A DNA stretch of 44,924 nt from a bacterium (GTDB lineage: Bacteria; Bacillota_A; Clostridia; Lachnospirales; Lachnospiraceae). A model generated the notes under the pieces. The model did not search any database. It saw nothing but the letters and a program-made list of their open reading frames with translations, and was not told the origin of the DNA. Below are positions 35,507 through 44,153 of the stretch, piece by piece. The stretch covers positions 1 to 44,924 of the forward strand of contig SFQZ01000015.1 in the NCBI GenBank assembly GCA_004562915.1, in the 5' to 3' direction. A program made the translations under genes and the position numbers. Position 1 is the first letter of the stretch, and each line of letters opens with the position of its first letter.

Positions 35507-37015
35507 ATGTCATATCTTGATAATCTGAAAACAGAAGCAAATTATACATGTACACAAAATGGTGCTAAAACACACGGTACATCCGGCAATGCTTGTCTGG
35601 ATTTATTTGCTGTAGCCGGCGGCATCCGTTACAAGGCAGAAAACGAGCAGATTCGTCTGTTTGACCGTGCATATATTGAAAACCCGGAACTGGCAATGAA
35701 GCTCCTTTTCTATATTCGCGATATCAGAGAAGGACTTGGTGAACGCGATCTCTTCCGCACTCTGATTCGTCATGTTGCAAAAACCTGGCCTGACTCCACC
35801 ATGAAAAATATCCCATTCATCGCAGAGTATGGACGGTTCGATGATCTCATGTGCCTGATGGGAACTTCTTCCCAAAAATCAGTCATTAAATTGATCAGAG
35901 CTCAGTTAGAAAAAGACTGCTCCGCTCTGAAAGAACGGGAAGCAGGAAATAGTGATGCACACATTTCCCTCCTGGCAAAATGGATGCCTCCTATCAATAC
36001 CTCCAGTCCTCGTACAAGAAAACAAGCCGAAATATTAGCCTCTGCTCTGGGATTGAAAGAAGCGGATTACCGAAAGCTCCTTTCTAATCTTCGCACAAAT
36101 ATCGGTCTGACTGAATGTTATCTGACCAGCCAAAAAGTGGATAAGATCAATTATGAATCTGTTCCTGCCGGAGCCATGCTAAAATATCGTGATGCATTTA
36201 ATCGACAGGATCATGACCGTTTCTCTTCCTACTTAGCAGATGTACTTACTGACGAGAAACAGATTCACTGTGAGACTCTCTACCCATACGATATTATCCG
36301 ACCATTCATGGACAGCGATTGTTGGTATCGACCAAAGCGTACGATAAAGGGCGAAGATGTTCTTGAAATGCTTTGGGATAAACAGGGTTCAGTAGTAAAT
36401 GGACAAAATGCAATATCTGTCATTGATACCTCCGGATCCATGTATTGGACATGTCAGGGAGCTCCGATGCCTGCTCTGATTTCCCAGGCATTGGGTTTGT
36501 ATTATGCCGAGCATTGTACCGGAACTTTTCACAACGTATTTATCACGTTCGAATCTAATCCTCATCTGGTTGAGATTCACGGTAATACACTCAAAGACAA
36601 ACTCCGCTATATTCAATGTGCAAGTTGGGGGGGATCAACAAATCTGGAGGCGGTCTTTGATCTGATTCTTCGTACCGCTGTAAATTCGAACACGCCTCAG
36701 GAAGAGATGCCATCCACTCTTTACATCATTTCGGATATGGAATTCAATTGTGCAGTAAGCAATCCTGATAAAACCATCTACGATAATGCAAAGGCCAAGT
36801 TTGAAGCCCATGGCTATCAGCTCCCGGCAGTTGTCTTTCATAATGTTAACAGCTGGCAGATGCAGACCCCTGTCACCGCTCATACCAGAGGCGCAGCATT
36901 GACAAGCGGTACAGGAACAAATTCCTTCAAATATAAATTTGACGGTAACATTACTCCCATGGATCATATGCTTCGAGTGTTAAACAGTCCCCGTTATGCA
37001 GCTGTACATGCATAA
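35507..37015 (+). CDS. TROVE-domain (Ro60-like) RNA-binding protein with vWA fold
   Basis: The N-terminal two thirds of this 502-residue protein match bacterial TROVE/DUF2828-type HEAT-repeat rings: GNACLDLFAVAGGIRYKAEN, then FDRAYIENPELAMKLLFYIR and DIREGLGERDLFRTLIRHVA. The C-terminal third is a von Willebrand A domain whose metal site VIDTSGSMYW begins at residue 305 (DxSxS). Ro60/Rsr proteins bind Y RNAs and misfolded RNA and tether exonucleases for RNA decay and stress survival (established for Deinococcus and others). A GGAAAGGAG site precedes the ATG. No RtcB or PNPase gene is adjacent. Confidence 0.82.
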   Translation: MSYLDNLKTEANYTCTQNGAKTHGTSGNACLDLFAVAGGIRYKAENEQIRLFDRAYIENPELAMKLLFYIRDIREGLGERDLFRTLIRHVAKTWPDSTMKNIPFIAEYGRFDDLMCLMGTSSQKSVIKLIRAQLEKDCSALKEREAGNSDAHISLLAKWMPPINTSSPRTRKQAEILASALGLKEADYRKLLSNLRTNIGLTECYLTSQKVDKINYESVPAGAMLKYRDAFNRQDHDRFSSYLADVLTDEKQIHCETLYPYDIIRPFMDSDCWYRPKRTIKGEDVLEMLWDKQGSVVNGQNAISVIDTSGSMYWTCQGAPMPALISQALGLYYAEHCTGTFHNVFITFESNPHLVEIHGNTLKDKLRYIQCASWGGSTNLEAVFDLILRTAVNSNTPQEEMPSTLYIISDMEFNCAVSNPDKTIYDNAKAKFEAHGYQLPAVVFHNVNSWQMQTPVTAHTRGAALTSGTGTNSFKYKFDGNITPMDHMLRVLNSPRYAAVHA

Positions 37016-37335
37016 TCATATACTGTTCTGAAGTTTACTGCTGACTGCAGATGAATTTCGGAACAGGCTTTTTGTATAAAATAATAAGAGGCCATTTCGG
37101 CCTCTTCATACACCAGCAAATCTTCCATTCGTACTTGGTACAAATGACTGAGTGCCAGCAGATTATCGATTGTAGGAAGACATGCTCCACGCTCCCACTT
37201 GTAAACAGCCTGTTCGGATATACCACCCATATATGCACAAACAGTAGCCACCTTAATGCCTTTTCCCTTTCGCATATCTCTCAATCTTTTTCCTGTCTTT
37301 TCTCCCTGAATCACAGGAAAGTTATATGTTGTCAT
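36994..37335 (-). CDS. XRE-family helix-turn-helix regulator
   Basis: This 113-residue protein has a Cro/CI-type domain in its first 75 residues (LRDMRKGKGIKVATVCAYMGGISEQAVYKWERGACLPTIDNLLALS). The start at 37335 follows AAGGGGGAA. Its 3' end overlaps the convergent TROVE gene by 22 bp, so the last residues (VNFRTVYDYACTAA) are encoded in DNA shared with that gene's end. Antisense overlap could make the two mutually repressive. Its target is not known. Confidence 0.82.
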   Translation of the reverse strand: MTTYNFPVIQGEKTGKRLRDMRKGKGIKVATVCAYMGGISEQAVYKWERGACLPTIDNLLALSHLYQVRMEDLLVYEEAEMASYYFIQKACSEIHLQSAVNFRTVYDYACTAA

Positions 37336-37575
37336 ATGCCATTCCCCCTTTGTTGTGTCAGTCAAGTTTCTTGCTGCGCATTCTCTGGCAATGCCGATCC
37401 GACACCTCTGTCGTCATGGGAATGCATGATTCAAAACCGAAAGTTACAATATGGAATCGTAAAAAAGACTATATACGAAAAAGAATCGTGGAATTAAAGT
37501 ATATCATTGTTAATTGAAAATTTCAACCGCTGAAGCAAATCATTGATTACCAATATAAGCAAACTCATTTGTAAA

Positions 37576-37648
37576 ACTTACTTCCACCCCTACCCAACTT
37601 GATGTGGAACTTACTACTTCCAAACATCAGGTGTGGAAGTTACTTATT
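37576..37648. repeat. Cluster of GTGGAA/TTCCAC repeats
   Basis: Within about 70 bases the motif occurs as ACTTACTTCCAC, GATGTGGAACTTACTACTTCC and CAGGTGTGGAAGTTACTT, in both orientations and often joined to AACTTACT. It looks like an operator or iteron cluster between the HTH gene and the LexA-type gene. The remainder of 37336-37783 shows no convincing gene. Confidence 0.45.
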
Positions 37649-37783
37649 CTTAATGCTATCTTATTCCTGTTCATCCATCTGAAATCTCCGGCCGGAACTG
37701 GAGAATTATTTGAATAAGAATAAACATTTAGTTTTAGATGAAAGATACCTAATCGAACATTCTCTTAATGAAAACAATTGCTT

Positions 37784-38398
37784 TTAGAGAGCTTTAATAA
37801 CGTGACGAGCCACGCCTTGAACTTCAAAGCTCCTCACCTTAATGACCTCTCCCGGATACTTTGCCTCGTTCTCATAGGCGAGAAGATAGCATTCTTCATC
37901 CTCGTCGTAGCCAGCATAGCGTTTCAATGTGTTCTGATTTTCCGGATCGAGCGCAACGACTATATCCCCTTCCAAAGCAGGGCAATTACGCTCAATTACC
38001 AGCAGATCATCTTCTTCGATACCGGCATCGACCATAGAATCACCTTTGGCGCGGAGGATATAGAAATCTCCTTTGCCAAACATGGAAACAGGTAGACTGA
38101 CGTACTCCTCAACGTACTCTTGCTCCTCTTCGGGGCAGCCACATTGAATCGAGCCTACTAACGGGGCGGATATATAGGCTGTTTTCATCTTGGCACTCTC
38201 CGGAGCTGACAGGATGCCTCTGTCGTAATCAAGCAAACCATTGTCGCTTAAGTCCTGAACATAGCGATGAGTTGTTGACCTGGCTACACCAATGCCGTCT
38301 GCAACCTCGCTGATAGTAGGAGCTTTACGATTGTCATGGTAATACTTGTTCACAAACTTCAGGATCGCATCAGAGATTTCTTGGTTCTTTACTCTCAT
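37784..38398 (-). CDS. LexA-type S24 repressor
   Basis: This 204-residue repressor has an N-terminal winged helix (ISEVADGIGVARSTTHRYVQDLSDNGLLDY), a Cys-Gly self-cleavage site in VGSIQCGCPEE (near residue 83), the catalytic Ser in AKGDSMVDAGIEEDDLLVIE (near 119) and the catalytic Lys in NTLKRYAG (near 158). It thus has all it needs for RecA-stimulated self-cleavage. The pattern fits Lachnospiraceae LexA; given its place at the edge of accessory DNA it may be a second, element-borne copy. The ATG at 38398 follows GAGGTG. A palindrome (TGGGAT-N5-ATCCCA) between its -10 box and start suggests self-repression. Confidence 0.88.
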   Translation of the reverse strand: MRVKNQEISDAILKFVNKYYHDNRKAPTISEVADGIGVARSTTHRYVQDLSDNGLLDYDRGILSAPESAKMKTAYISAPLVGSIQCGCPEEEQEYVEEYVSLPVSMFGKGDFYILRAKGDSMVDAGIEEDDLLVIERNCPALEGDIVVALDPENQNTLKRYAGYDEDEECYLLAYENEAKYPGEVIKVRSFEVQGVARHVIKAL

Positions 38399-38419
38399 AT
38401 CAGCACCTCGTTTCTTTAA

Positions 38420-38472
38420 TGGGATTTCATATCCCACTATCGTTATTATACTCAGGATTTCAGAAATTACAA
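38420..38472 (-). promoter_or_regulatory. Promoter and palindromic operator of the LexA-type gene
   Basis: On the minus strand TTGTAA (38467-38472) and TATAAT (38445-38450) are 16 bases apart. The palindrome TGGGAT-N5-ATCCCA (38420-38436) lies just downstream of the -10. It does not match the Bacillus SOS box, so if used it is a distinct operator type. Confidence 0.6.
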
Positions 38473-38576
38473 GAGGGTAACAGAAAATCGCAGAAGAGGT
38501 GCAACCAATTGGCTGCACATCCATGTTCTTGATTGTTTTTGTGGGTACTTGTATCTGCGAAATATTAAATTTCCGC

Positions 38577-38628
38577 TTGACATTAACCTATATTGGTGGT
38601 AAATGTATAGATGCAGTTAATCACCAAT
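38577..38628 (+). promoter_or_regulatory. Promoter with ATTGGTG/CACCAAT operator pair
   Basis: A perfect TTGACA (38577-38582) is followed after 17 bases by TAAATG (38600-38605). ATTGGTG (38592-38598) and its complement CACCAAT (38622-38628) straddle the -10 and start region. A dimeric repressor, perhaps the XRE protein encoded downstream, could act there. Confidence 0.55.
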
Positions 38629-38653
38629 TTGGATTATTTGGAGGCGGACTCAA

Positions 38654-39496
38654 ATGAGCTTGTATCGCACAATAATTCCCAAGTATACATTTATTCCATA
38701 TGACTTTCCTACTTCTAGAGATGGAAAATATCATTGTCTGCTTGATGATGGGCAGATTTTGAGGTCTAGAAGGGAACAACTCGGTCTATCAGTTTATCAG
38801 GTTGCTGAAATGGCGGGTATACAATTCAGTCAATATCAGCGTCTCGAATCAGGGGAACGTTTCTTTTCCGGATGTTCTATGAAAATTGGACTCTCTGTGT
38901 GTGCCGTTCTTTTGCTTGACCCTTTTGAGTTCTTCGACGTCAATGTTAAACAGCCAAAACCGGATATCATGATGCCACATGAGGTTTTTGACGGACTCCA
39001 AGATAAAATGCCACGTCCCAAAAAAGTTGGTAGAAAGCCTATTAGGAGGGACATTATGACTGTATACTTTAATCACCCATCTTTTTCAATCATCATCCCC
39101 CGCGAAGTATTAGTGGCTCTCGGCAAGCCCGCATATATCCAAATGATGTGGAATCTTAACGAAAAACGGCTTCTGCTTCATGTTATAGATTCTGACGCAG
39201 AGCAAGCATTTGATATTCCACCTCATCTTTACGATAGTTGTACCGCTCTTGCTTTTCCTCGTGCTGCTATATTTTCAGAGCTAAAAGAAGGACTTGGGTG
39301 GAATACCGAGCTTTATGCAGCGGAATGTCGGATTGTCTATGATAAAACCAATGAACTTTTTATTCTCTGCGATTTAAACACCGCACAAAAATCCGAAAAA
39401 ATAGTGGGACCTTTTGCTATTCCGACATGCATTGATGATGGCATGGATGATGACGAAATCTTAGATGAGGATGGTGAAGAAAATGAAGAGATATAA
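38654..39496 (+). CDS. XRE-type HTH protein with acidic tail
   Basis: The 280-residue protein holds a helix-turn-helix at about residues 34-60 (ILRSRREQLGLSVYQVAEMAGIQFSQYQRLESGER). A 150-residue C-terminal domain without a recognised family follows, including a short AbrB-like stretch (IRRDIMTVYFNHPSFSIIIPREVLVALG). It ends in a very acidic tail (DDGMDDDEILDEDGEENEEI). It is first of a plus-strand run of accessory genes and starts after GGAGG. The role is inferred as a DNA-binding regulator of this module. Confidence 0.72.
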   Translation: MSLYRTIIPKYTFIPYDFPTSRDGKYHCLLDDGQILRSRREQLGLSVYQVAEMAGIQFSQYQRLESGERFFSGCSMKIGLSVCAVLLLDPFEFFDVNVKQPKPDIMMPHEVFDGLQDKMPRPKKVGRKPIRRDIMTVYFNHPSFSIIIPREVLVALGKPAYIQMMWNLNEKRLLLHVIDSDAEQAFDIPPHLYDSCTALAFPRAAIFSELKEGLGWNTELYAAECRIVYDKTNELFILCDLNTAQKSEKIVGPFAIPTCIDDGMDDDEILDEDGEENEEI

Positions 39497-40430
39497 AGTG
39501 ACAGTCCCGAATCGTCATAATCTCCCGCAGTCATTTGGTGTGAATGAATACGATGATCATATTAAACTGAGTACCTATCTATCCAATAACATAAATAGTG
39601 TAGATATCCCTACGCAGATATCCGAGAAGCCGGTGACGGTAGTCGGAGCCGACTGTTTCTTCAATCATGTAGAAATCACAGAAATCAGTTTCCCGGATAC
39701 TCTGACCAATATAGAGGCACAGGCTTTTGCTATGTGCAAGGGGATCAAGGAATTGATTCTTCCCGGCAGCATCAAAGAGATTGAAAGTTATGCATTTCGT
39801 GACTGTACGGGCCTGAAGAAGATTATTCTTCCTTCCAGTCTTAAAACATTGAAGCAAGGAACATTTGCGTTTACCTATTTACCGGATGATGTAAAGATTA
39901 CTTTAAACGAGGGGCTCGAAACTATTCAATCCAAAGTTTTCTCCGGAGGAGGGGTTAATTTAGGCTTCACTGTAAAGCTGCCGTCTACTGTCAAACAGTT
40001 GGCTGACGACGCCTTTGATCCTGAAATTAGGGTAATCCGCATTAACTATGATAAGCACATTCCTCTACAACACTCTGTAAAAGCCGCACAGGTTATACGA
40101 GAAGCTATATCTGAGAGTGATCTGAATGACCACATTGATACAAGCATCGATTTGCTCCGTAGAATTAGGCAAAAGCATAACTTAGGTCTTTTGAATGATC
40201 ACGAATGCGAAAAGCTTTTCTATGAGGAGTTTTGCAAAGGCTTTTTCGAATATCTAAAAAGCAAAAAACTTAAAGCCAAAATATGCGATAACAATTGGAA
40301 CCTGTTCATAAAAGATTACAACCTTTGGAGAGAAGGAACACTACTCCATCCAACGCGAATGAGTCGTGGCTATTCTATGTTGATTCTGAGCCAGCCAGCC
40401 AGACAGACAAAACATGCTTTTTCAAATTGA
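39483..40430 (+). CDS. BspA-like leucine-rich-repeat protein
   Basis: Residues of about 50-180 carry BspA/LRR_5 repeats (ITEISFPDTLTNIEAQAFAMCKGIKELILPGSIKEIESYAFRDC and so on). A charged C-terminal helical part (ECEKLFYEEFCKGFFEYLKSKKLKAKI) follows. No signal peptide is seen, unlike most surface BspA proteins, so it probably acts inside the cell in protein-protein contacts. It overlaps the previous gene by 14 bp. Its last 30 residues look unlike the rest, and the frame beyond 40340 may have shifted into the next gene. Confidence 0.72.
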   Translation: MKRYKVTVPNRHNLPQSFGVNEYDDHIKLSTYLSNNINSVDIPTQISEKPVTVVGADCFFNHVEITEISFPDTLTNIEAQAFAMCKGIKELILPGSIKEIESYAFRDCTGLKKIILPSSLKTLKQGTFAFTYLPDDVKITLNEGLETIQSKVFSGGGVNLGFTVKLPSTVKQLADDAFDPEIRVIRINYDKHIPLQHSVKAAQVIREAISESDLNDHIDTSIDLLRRIRQKHNLGLLNDHECEKLFYEEFCKGFFEYLKSKKLKAKICDNNWNLFIKDYNLWREGTLLHPTRMSRGYSMLILSQPARQTKHAFSN

Positions 40431-40930
40431 TGGAGTCTTATTCTGTTCCTCTTGCATACTTCAAGCCTATTTCCGATAACTGCGTTCTTCCAAGTCATCA
40501 CTACGATATGTATGGGACGGATATGGCAGGGACGGTCAAGTTTGAATTAATTGATGATAGTGGCCTGTACACATGTAATAATCCGATAGACAAGCAATTT
40601 GTTTTAACCGATAAGACCGGCCTGAAAGCGTATATAGCCGTAAATAGAACTGCTGAAAAAGATGAAATACATAATCGTATGTCTGCTGCGTTTATCGGAA
40701 CCGGTACGATCGATGGATATACAAGTTCTCGAGCCCGTGAGATTCACATCTCCATTAAGGAACAACAAACAGTATGGTTTTGGTTTTCTGTTGGGAGCGA
40801 TGATCTTGATGTCCTCCATCACTTTCCACTTTGGGATGCCTACAACGCTTTTGAAACAGAGCGGCAGGAGAAAATACATGAGCACATTCTTAATCTAATG
40901 TATCGAATCGATAATGAAAGCCATGAATGA
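40430..40930 (+). CDS. Hypothetical protein coupled to the LRR gene
   Basis: This 166-residue protein is not recognised. It begins at an ATG overlapping the LRR stop codon (TGATG), without a ribosome site. The frame is open back to 40295 and its upstream reading (NANESWLFYVDSEPASQTDK) looks protein-like, so the two may be one gene split by a frameshift near 40340. The product has beta-rich segments (MAGTVKFELIDDSGLYTC, REIHISIKEQQTVWFWFSVG) and no membrane helix. Confidence 0.6.
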   Translation: MESYSVPLAYFKPISDNCVLPSHHYDMYGTDMAGTVKFELIDDSGLYTCNNPIDKQFVLTDKTGLKAYIAVNRTAEKDEIHNRMSAAFIGTGTIDGYTSSRAREIHISIKEQQTVWFWFSVGSDDLDVLHHFPLWDAYNAFETERQEKIHEHILNLMYRIDNESHE

Positions 40931-40945
40931 AACGGAGGACGAAGA

Positions 40946-41263
40946 ATGTACAGATTTGACTACTCTTTGGACGATTATCTTCGTGTAACCGATAATTGCG
41001 CCAATCACGTTAAAATGCTCCTCCAGACCCGCTATGATGAACTGGAGCATATTCGTAAAGCTATCAATGATCGTTATCCATTCGAAGATCTGCTTCTGAA
41101 ACAAGCCGAAGTGGATGATGAAAAATTTCTAATTCACAGACTTTTGGAATATTTGGATTCATGCGTTCTTGAGCGAAGGGAATTCCGAAGGGAAATGTTT
41201 TCAGATGCCGCAGGAAGTGCAACTGGTACAACAGATGATCGCGGATCAAGAGAGCCAGTCTGA
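40946..41263 (+). CDS. Small hypothetical helical protein
   Basis: This 105-residue acidic protein is largely helical (DELEHIRKAINDRYPFEDLLLKQAEVDDEKFLIHRLLEYLD) with a polar end. The family is not recognised. GGAGGACGAAG precedes the ATG, and it follows the previous gene by 15 bp, so it belongs to the same operon. It is convergent with the alpha-CTD-like gene, with only three bases between the stops. Confidence 0.6.
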   Translation: MYRFDYSLDDYLRVTDNCANHVKMLLQTRYDELEHIRKAINDRYPFEDLLLKQAEVDDEKFLIHRLLEYLDSCVLERREFRREMFSDAAGSATGTTDDRGSREPV

Positions 41264-41266
41264 AAG

Positions 41267-41866
41267 TCACTTTTCTTTGTCCTCATCTGCTAAGTGGCTT
41301 GAAAAATTGCACGTATTTCTCGATTCTCCATAATCATTGATCATGGGCTCTTGATAAATGTTTCGATCAGCAATTACCTCCCACAGAGTAAGCAACACTT
41401 CTTTCTTGCATCTTTCTCCCAGATTTCGAATGCGAGAAAGTGGGCCAAACTCCAATATATCACGAACTGTGTGTATTCCAGCACGTTTCAAGCAATTTGT
41501 GCTACGAACGCTCATGTCCAGTTCCTCCACAGTCATACTCATTACGTTTTGATCGACCTCAAAAATAACCCCTTCAATGCTATCTCTAAACTCCATAATC
41601 TGACACGCCATTTCCTGCTGCCTTGACTTTACAATATCACGGAAATTCGGGCAATACTTGTTTAGCCAGGCTTCGGACTCTTCCTGCGTTTCACATTGTT
41701 CAAAATCATCCAGGTCTTCTTGATCAACATTTTTACTGAGGTCCCTACCTACACTCACCTCGAGCTCTTTCCGGACGATGTCCGAGAAGAGTTTTCCCTC
41801 TTCAACGGTCTCAAAACGGATTCCATGCCGCTCAAGTTCCTTTTGGTCGAATTCATATTTGTTCAA
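41267..41866 (-). CDS. Orphan RNA polymerase alpha-CTD-like protein
   Basis: The C-terminal half of this 199-residue protein (about residues 110-165) reads VEELDMSVRSTNCLKRAGIH followed by TVRDILEFGPLSRIRNLGER. This is the pattern of the RNA polymerase alpha subunit C-terminal domain, with the helix-hairpin-helix that binds UP-element DNA and activators. The N-terminal half is acidic, with no assembly domain, so it cannot replace RpoA. It may recruit or mimic polymerase contacts for the element, or bind DNA in transfer. It follows the ATPase gene by 15 bp on the minus strand. Confidence 0.75.
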   Translation of the reverse strand: MNKYEFDQKELERHGIRFETVEEGKLFSDIVRKELEVSVGRDLSKNVDQEDLDDFEQCETQEESEAWLNKYCPNFRDIVKSRQQEMACQIMEFRDSIEGVIFEVDQNVMSMTVEELDMSVRSTNCLKRAGIHTVRDILEFGPLSRIRNLGERCKKEVLLTLWEVIADRNIYQEPMINDYGESRNTCNFSSHLADEDKEK

Positions 41867-41881
41867 TAGATTCTCCTCCTA

Positions 41882-44140
41882 TCAAATTGCTTTTTTTAAT
41901 TCCTGCCTGCGGACGGACCACTCTTCAAGGAATGCTGGTATCACTAGGTGAGAGCGTTCTTCCATAATCTTTTGAGGATTGTTCAGAAGATTCAGGATTT
42001 CTGAAGAGGTCAGCGCGCGCACATCCATGTAGGGCTTTACAAGTCGTTCGATGCTGCTCTGTTCAATGTAAGCTGCAACAGCTTCGCCATCTTTCTGCAT
42101 CTTCGGCTTATCAATCGTTAAAGTGAACGGAGCTGTTTGTCGCCCATCTACGCTCAATGTAGTTATGGCATTGAAAGCATCAAGTCTCGCCAAATTCACT
42201 TTCATATTTGGATCGTCAAAACGAACTGCTGCCGTAAGTGCATCTCTGGGAGAAAGACGAAAAGCGCTGAAGTTCGCAGAATTTGCCTCCAGAGCATCAC
42301 GAATTTCAGCCGTCAGTTGACCCGTATGCTGATGACATAGCACCATAGCCAACCCGAACTTTCTAGACTCCGCCAGCATTCTTGGCATAGGATTCGTTTG
42401 GAACAAAGCAGCCTCATCTACCACCACAAAGTGCGTTTTGTCCCGCTCATGCCGAGCCATGGCAGCATTCCATAGCTTCATAAGTAGAAGCGTTCCAACA
42501 ATCCGAGCTGCGTGAGTACCGATATTGGGAGATGCCAAATCAATCAGCGTTACCGTATCGGTATCGATTGAATTCGTGAAGTCTAAGGCATTTGCCCCAG
42601 CCCCTAAAGTCTTACGTAGCTGCTCTACAGAGATAAGCCTTTGAAACTTGCACAAATACCAATTGAGCGTTGCCTGAAAATCATTGCTTTTGTCTGTGCC
42701 ATATTCCTGCTTAATAGTCTCCACAAGCTCAGGGTAGCGGTTGGCGATTGCTTTACTTACTTTCAACATATTATCCTGGCTCTGGGAAATAACTGCAATG
42801 CTCTCCAAAGAAGCTCTTCTGCCGAGGAAGGCAATTGACGCCTTAGCAAATGTTGAGAACCACCGTTCCCAGCGTGGTCCGACGAAACATTCTCCCGGAG
42901 GGTTGAAAATATCTCCGAAGAGCTCGCATAGATCGCTAATATTCCGTTCTTCCTTGGACGGATCATCACTGTCCCAAATATTCAATGGTACCGGATGCTC
43001 TGCGTCACCGATTCGGACAACTCGCACACGTTCAGCATACTGCTTTGGAATCATTCTGAGAAGCAAGTCAATAGTACTTCCGTGCGGATCAAAAAACGTC
43101 AGACCATGACCCTTTTCGATTGCACTCAGAATGAGCTTCGTAAGGAGTGTGGATTTGCCCGTTCCAGTTTGCCCAACGATCTGATAATGGCGTTTTATAT
43201 CTGTTTCACCGATGGTAATCCTCCTACAAATACCTGCAGTATCGACTGCTTTGCCAATTTCGACTGCGCCATGGCTCTTAGTGTTCCGATGGCTTGCAGG
43301 TATCTTCTTTACGGGTTCTTCACAAACCTGAAGACCAATAGTTGTTTCATGGATTTCAGGTTCCATCATTAGAATTCTGGCTGCATAGTCGGGTAAGACC
43401 TGGGCCTCAAATAAAGGATTTCTCCAAATTTCTTCAGCTTTCTGGGTTTCAATATCACCGACATATCTACACTTAGCCCCTTGAACTGCCTCCTCCAATA
43501 CTGTCTTTAAGCGAATAGAAGGAGAAGTAGGAAGAAGGAGGAGGACTCGCATTTTTACCGGTCTCCCTAGGTAGTCCCTAACTGAAATACCATCCACATC
43601 ATAACTATGTAGCGTGTTCTTGCGGCAGAAAGTCTGTTCCTCGTCTGTAGCCGGACCTAAGACAACTCGCATGACGGCTCCAGTATCTCGCAGCACGCTG
43701 ACGAGCTCAGCAAATATTCCGGAGTAATGTGTTGGCCATTTAGAAATGCTATCATCTTTAGTGGTAGGGGTTCCACAGTTAAAGCCAATAATCGCTCTTG
43801 TCTGTCCTGTCTCTGTTATAGGAAGATAGACCTCATATAGCTGTGTTAGACTAGAGACAGAGGTTTTCAAGACTCCCTTGACAGTTTTTCCGGTCTTTTC
43901 AGCACACCATCTTAGTTCTTTCTCCGTAAATTCTTCTGAACCAAAGAGACTAAGAATCGCAAGACCCTTTGTTGGAATCTCAATCTGCCAGCCAACGAAG
44001 CTTTCTTCATTCATGACAGATGCACACTTCACCATTCGGGAAGACATTCTCTCAGAAAGCAGCTTCTTTCCTTCACTCTTTATAAGACTCTCCAAACGGA
44101 CAGCGACTGCTGTGTTGTTGGGATAGTAATTACTCTTCAT
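41882..44140 (-). CDS. HerA/VirD4-like conjugative ATPase
   Basis: This 752-residue protein has an N-terminal 300-residue domain of unknown type and a C-terminal RecA-like motor. Walker A is VGQTGTGKST (residues 321-330), then LTFFDPHGSTIDLL, and Walker B HFVVVDEAALF near 570, followed by LAESRKFGLAMVLCHQHTGQL and DALEANSANFSAFRLS, as in TraD/TraM-binding coupling proteins and DUF87 helicases. No membrane helix is evident at the N-terminus, unlike classical VirD4. The ATG at 44140 is chosen for the AGGAGG site. It likely pumps or translocates DNA for transfer or defence. Confidence 0.82.
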   Translation of the reverse strand: MKSNYYPNNTAVAVRLESLIKSEGKKLLSERMSSRMVKCASVMNEESFVGWQIEIPTKGLAILSLFGSEEFTEKELRWCAEKTGKTVKGVLKTSVSSLTQLYEVYLPITETGQTRAIIGFNCGTPTTKDDSISKWPTHYSGIFAELVSVLRDTGAVMRVVLGPATDEEQTFCRKNTLHSYDVDGISVRDYLGRPVKMRVLLLLPTSPSIRLKTVLEEAVQGAKCRYVGDIETQKAEEIWRNPLFEAQVLPDYAARILMMEPEIHETTIGLQVCEEPVKKIPASHRNTKSHGAVEIGKAVDTAGICRRITIGETDIKRHYQIVGQTGTGKSTLLTKLILSAIEKGHGLTFFDPHGSTIDLLLRMIPKQYAERVRVVRIGDAEHPVPLNIWDSDDPSKEERNISDLCELFGDIFNPPGECFVGPRWERWFSTFAKASIAFLGRRASLESIAVISQSQDNMLKVSKAIANRYPELVETIKQEYGTDKSNDFQATLNWYLCKFQRLISVEQLRKTLGAGANALDFTNSIDTDTVTLIDLASPNIGTHAARIVGTLLLMKLWNAAMARHERDKTHFVVVDEAALFQTNPMPRMLAESRKFGLAMVLCHQHTGQLTAEIRDALEANSANFSAFRLSPRDALTAAVRFDDPNMKVNLARLDAFNAITTLSVDGRQTAPFTLTIDKPKMQKDGEAVAAYIEQSSIERLVKPYMDVRALTSSEILNLLNNPQKIMEERSHLVIPAFLEEWSVRRQELKKAI

Positions 44141-44153
44141 CTGTAGCACCTCC

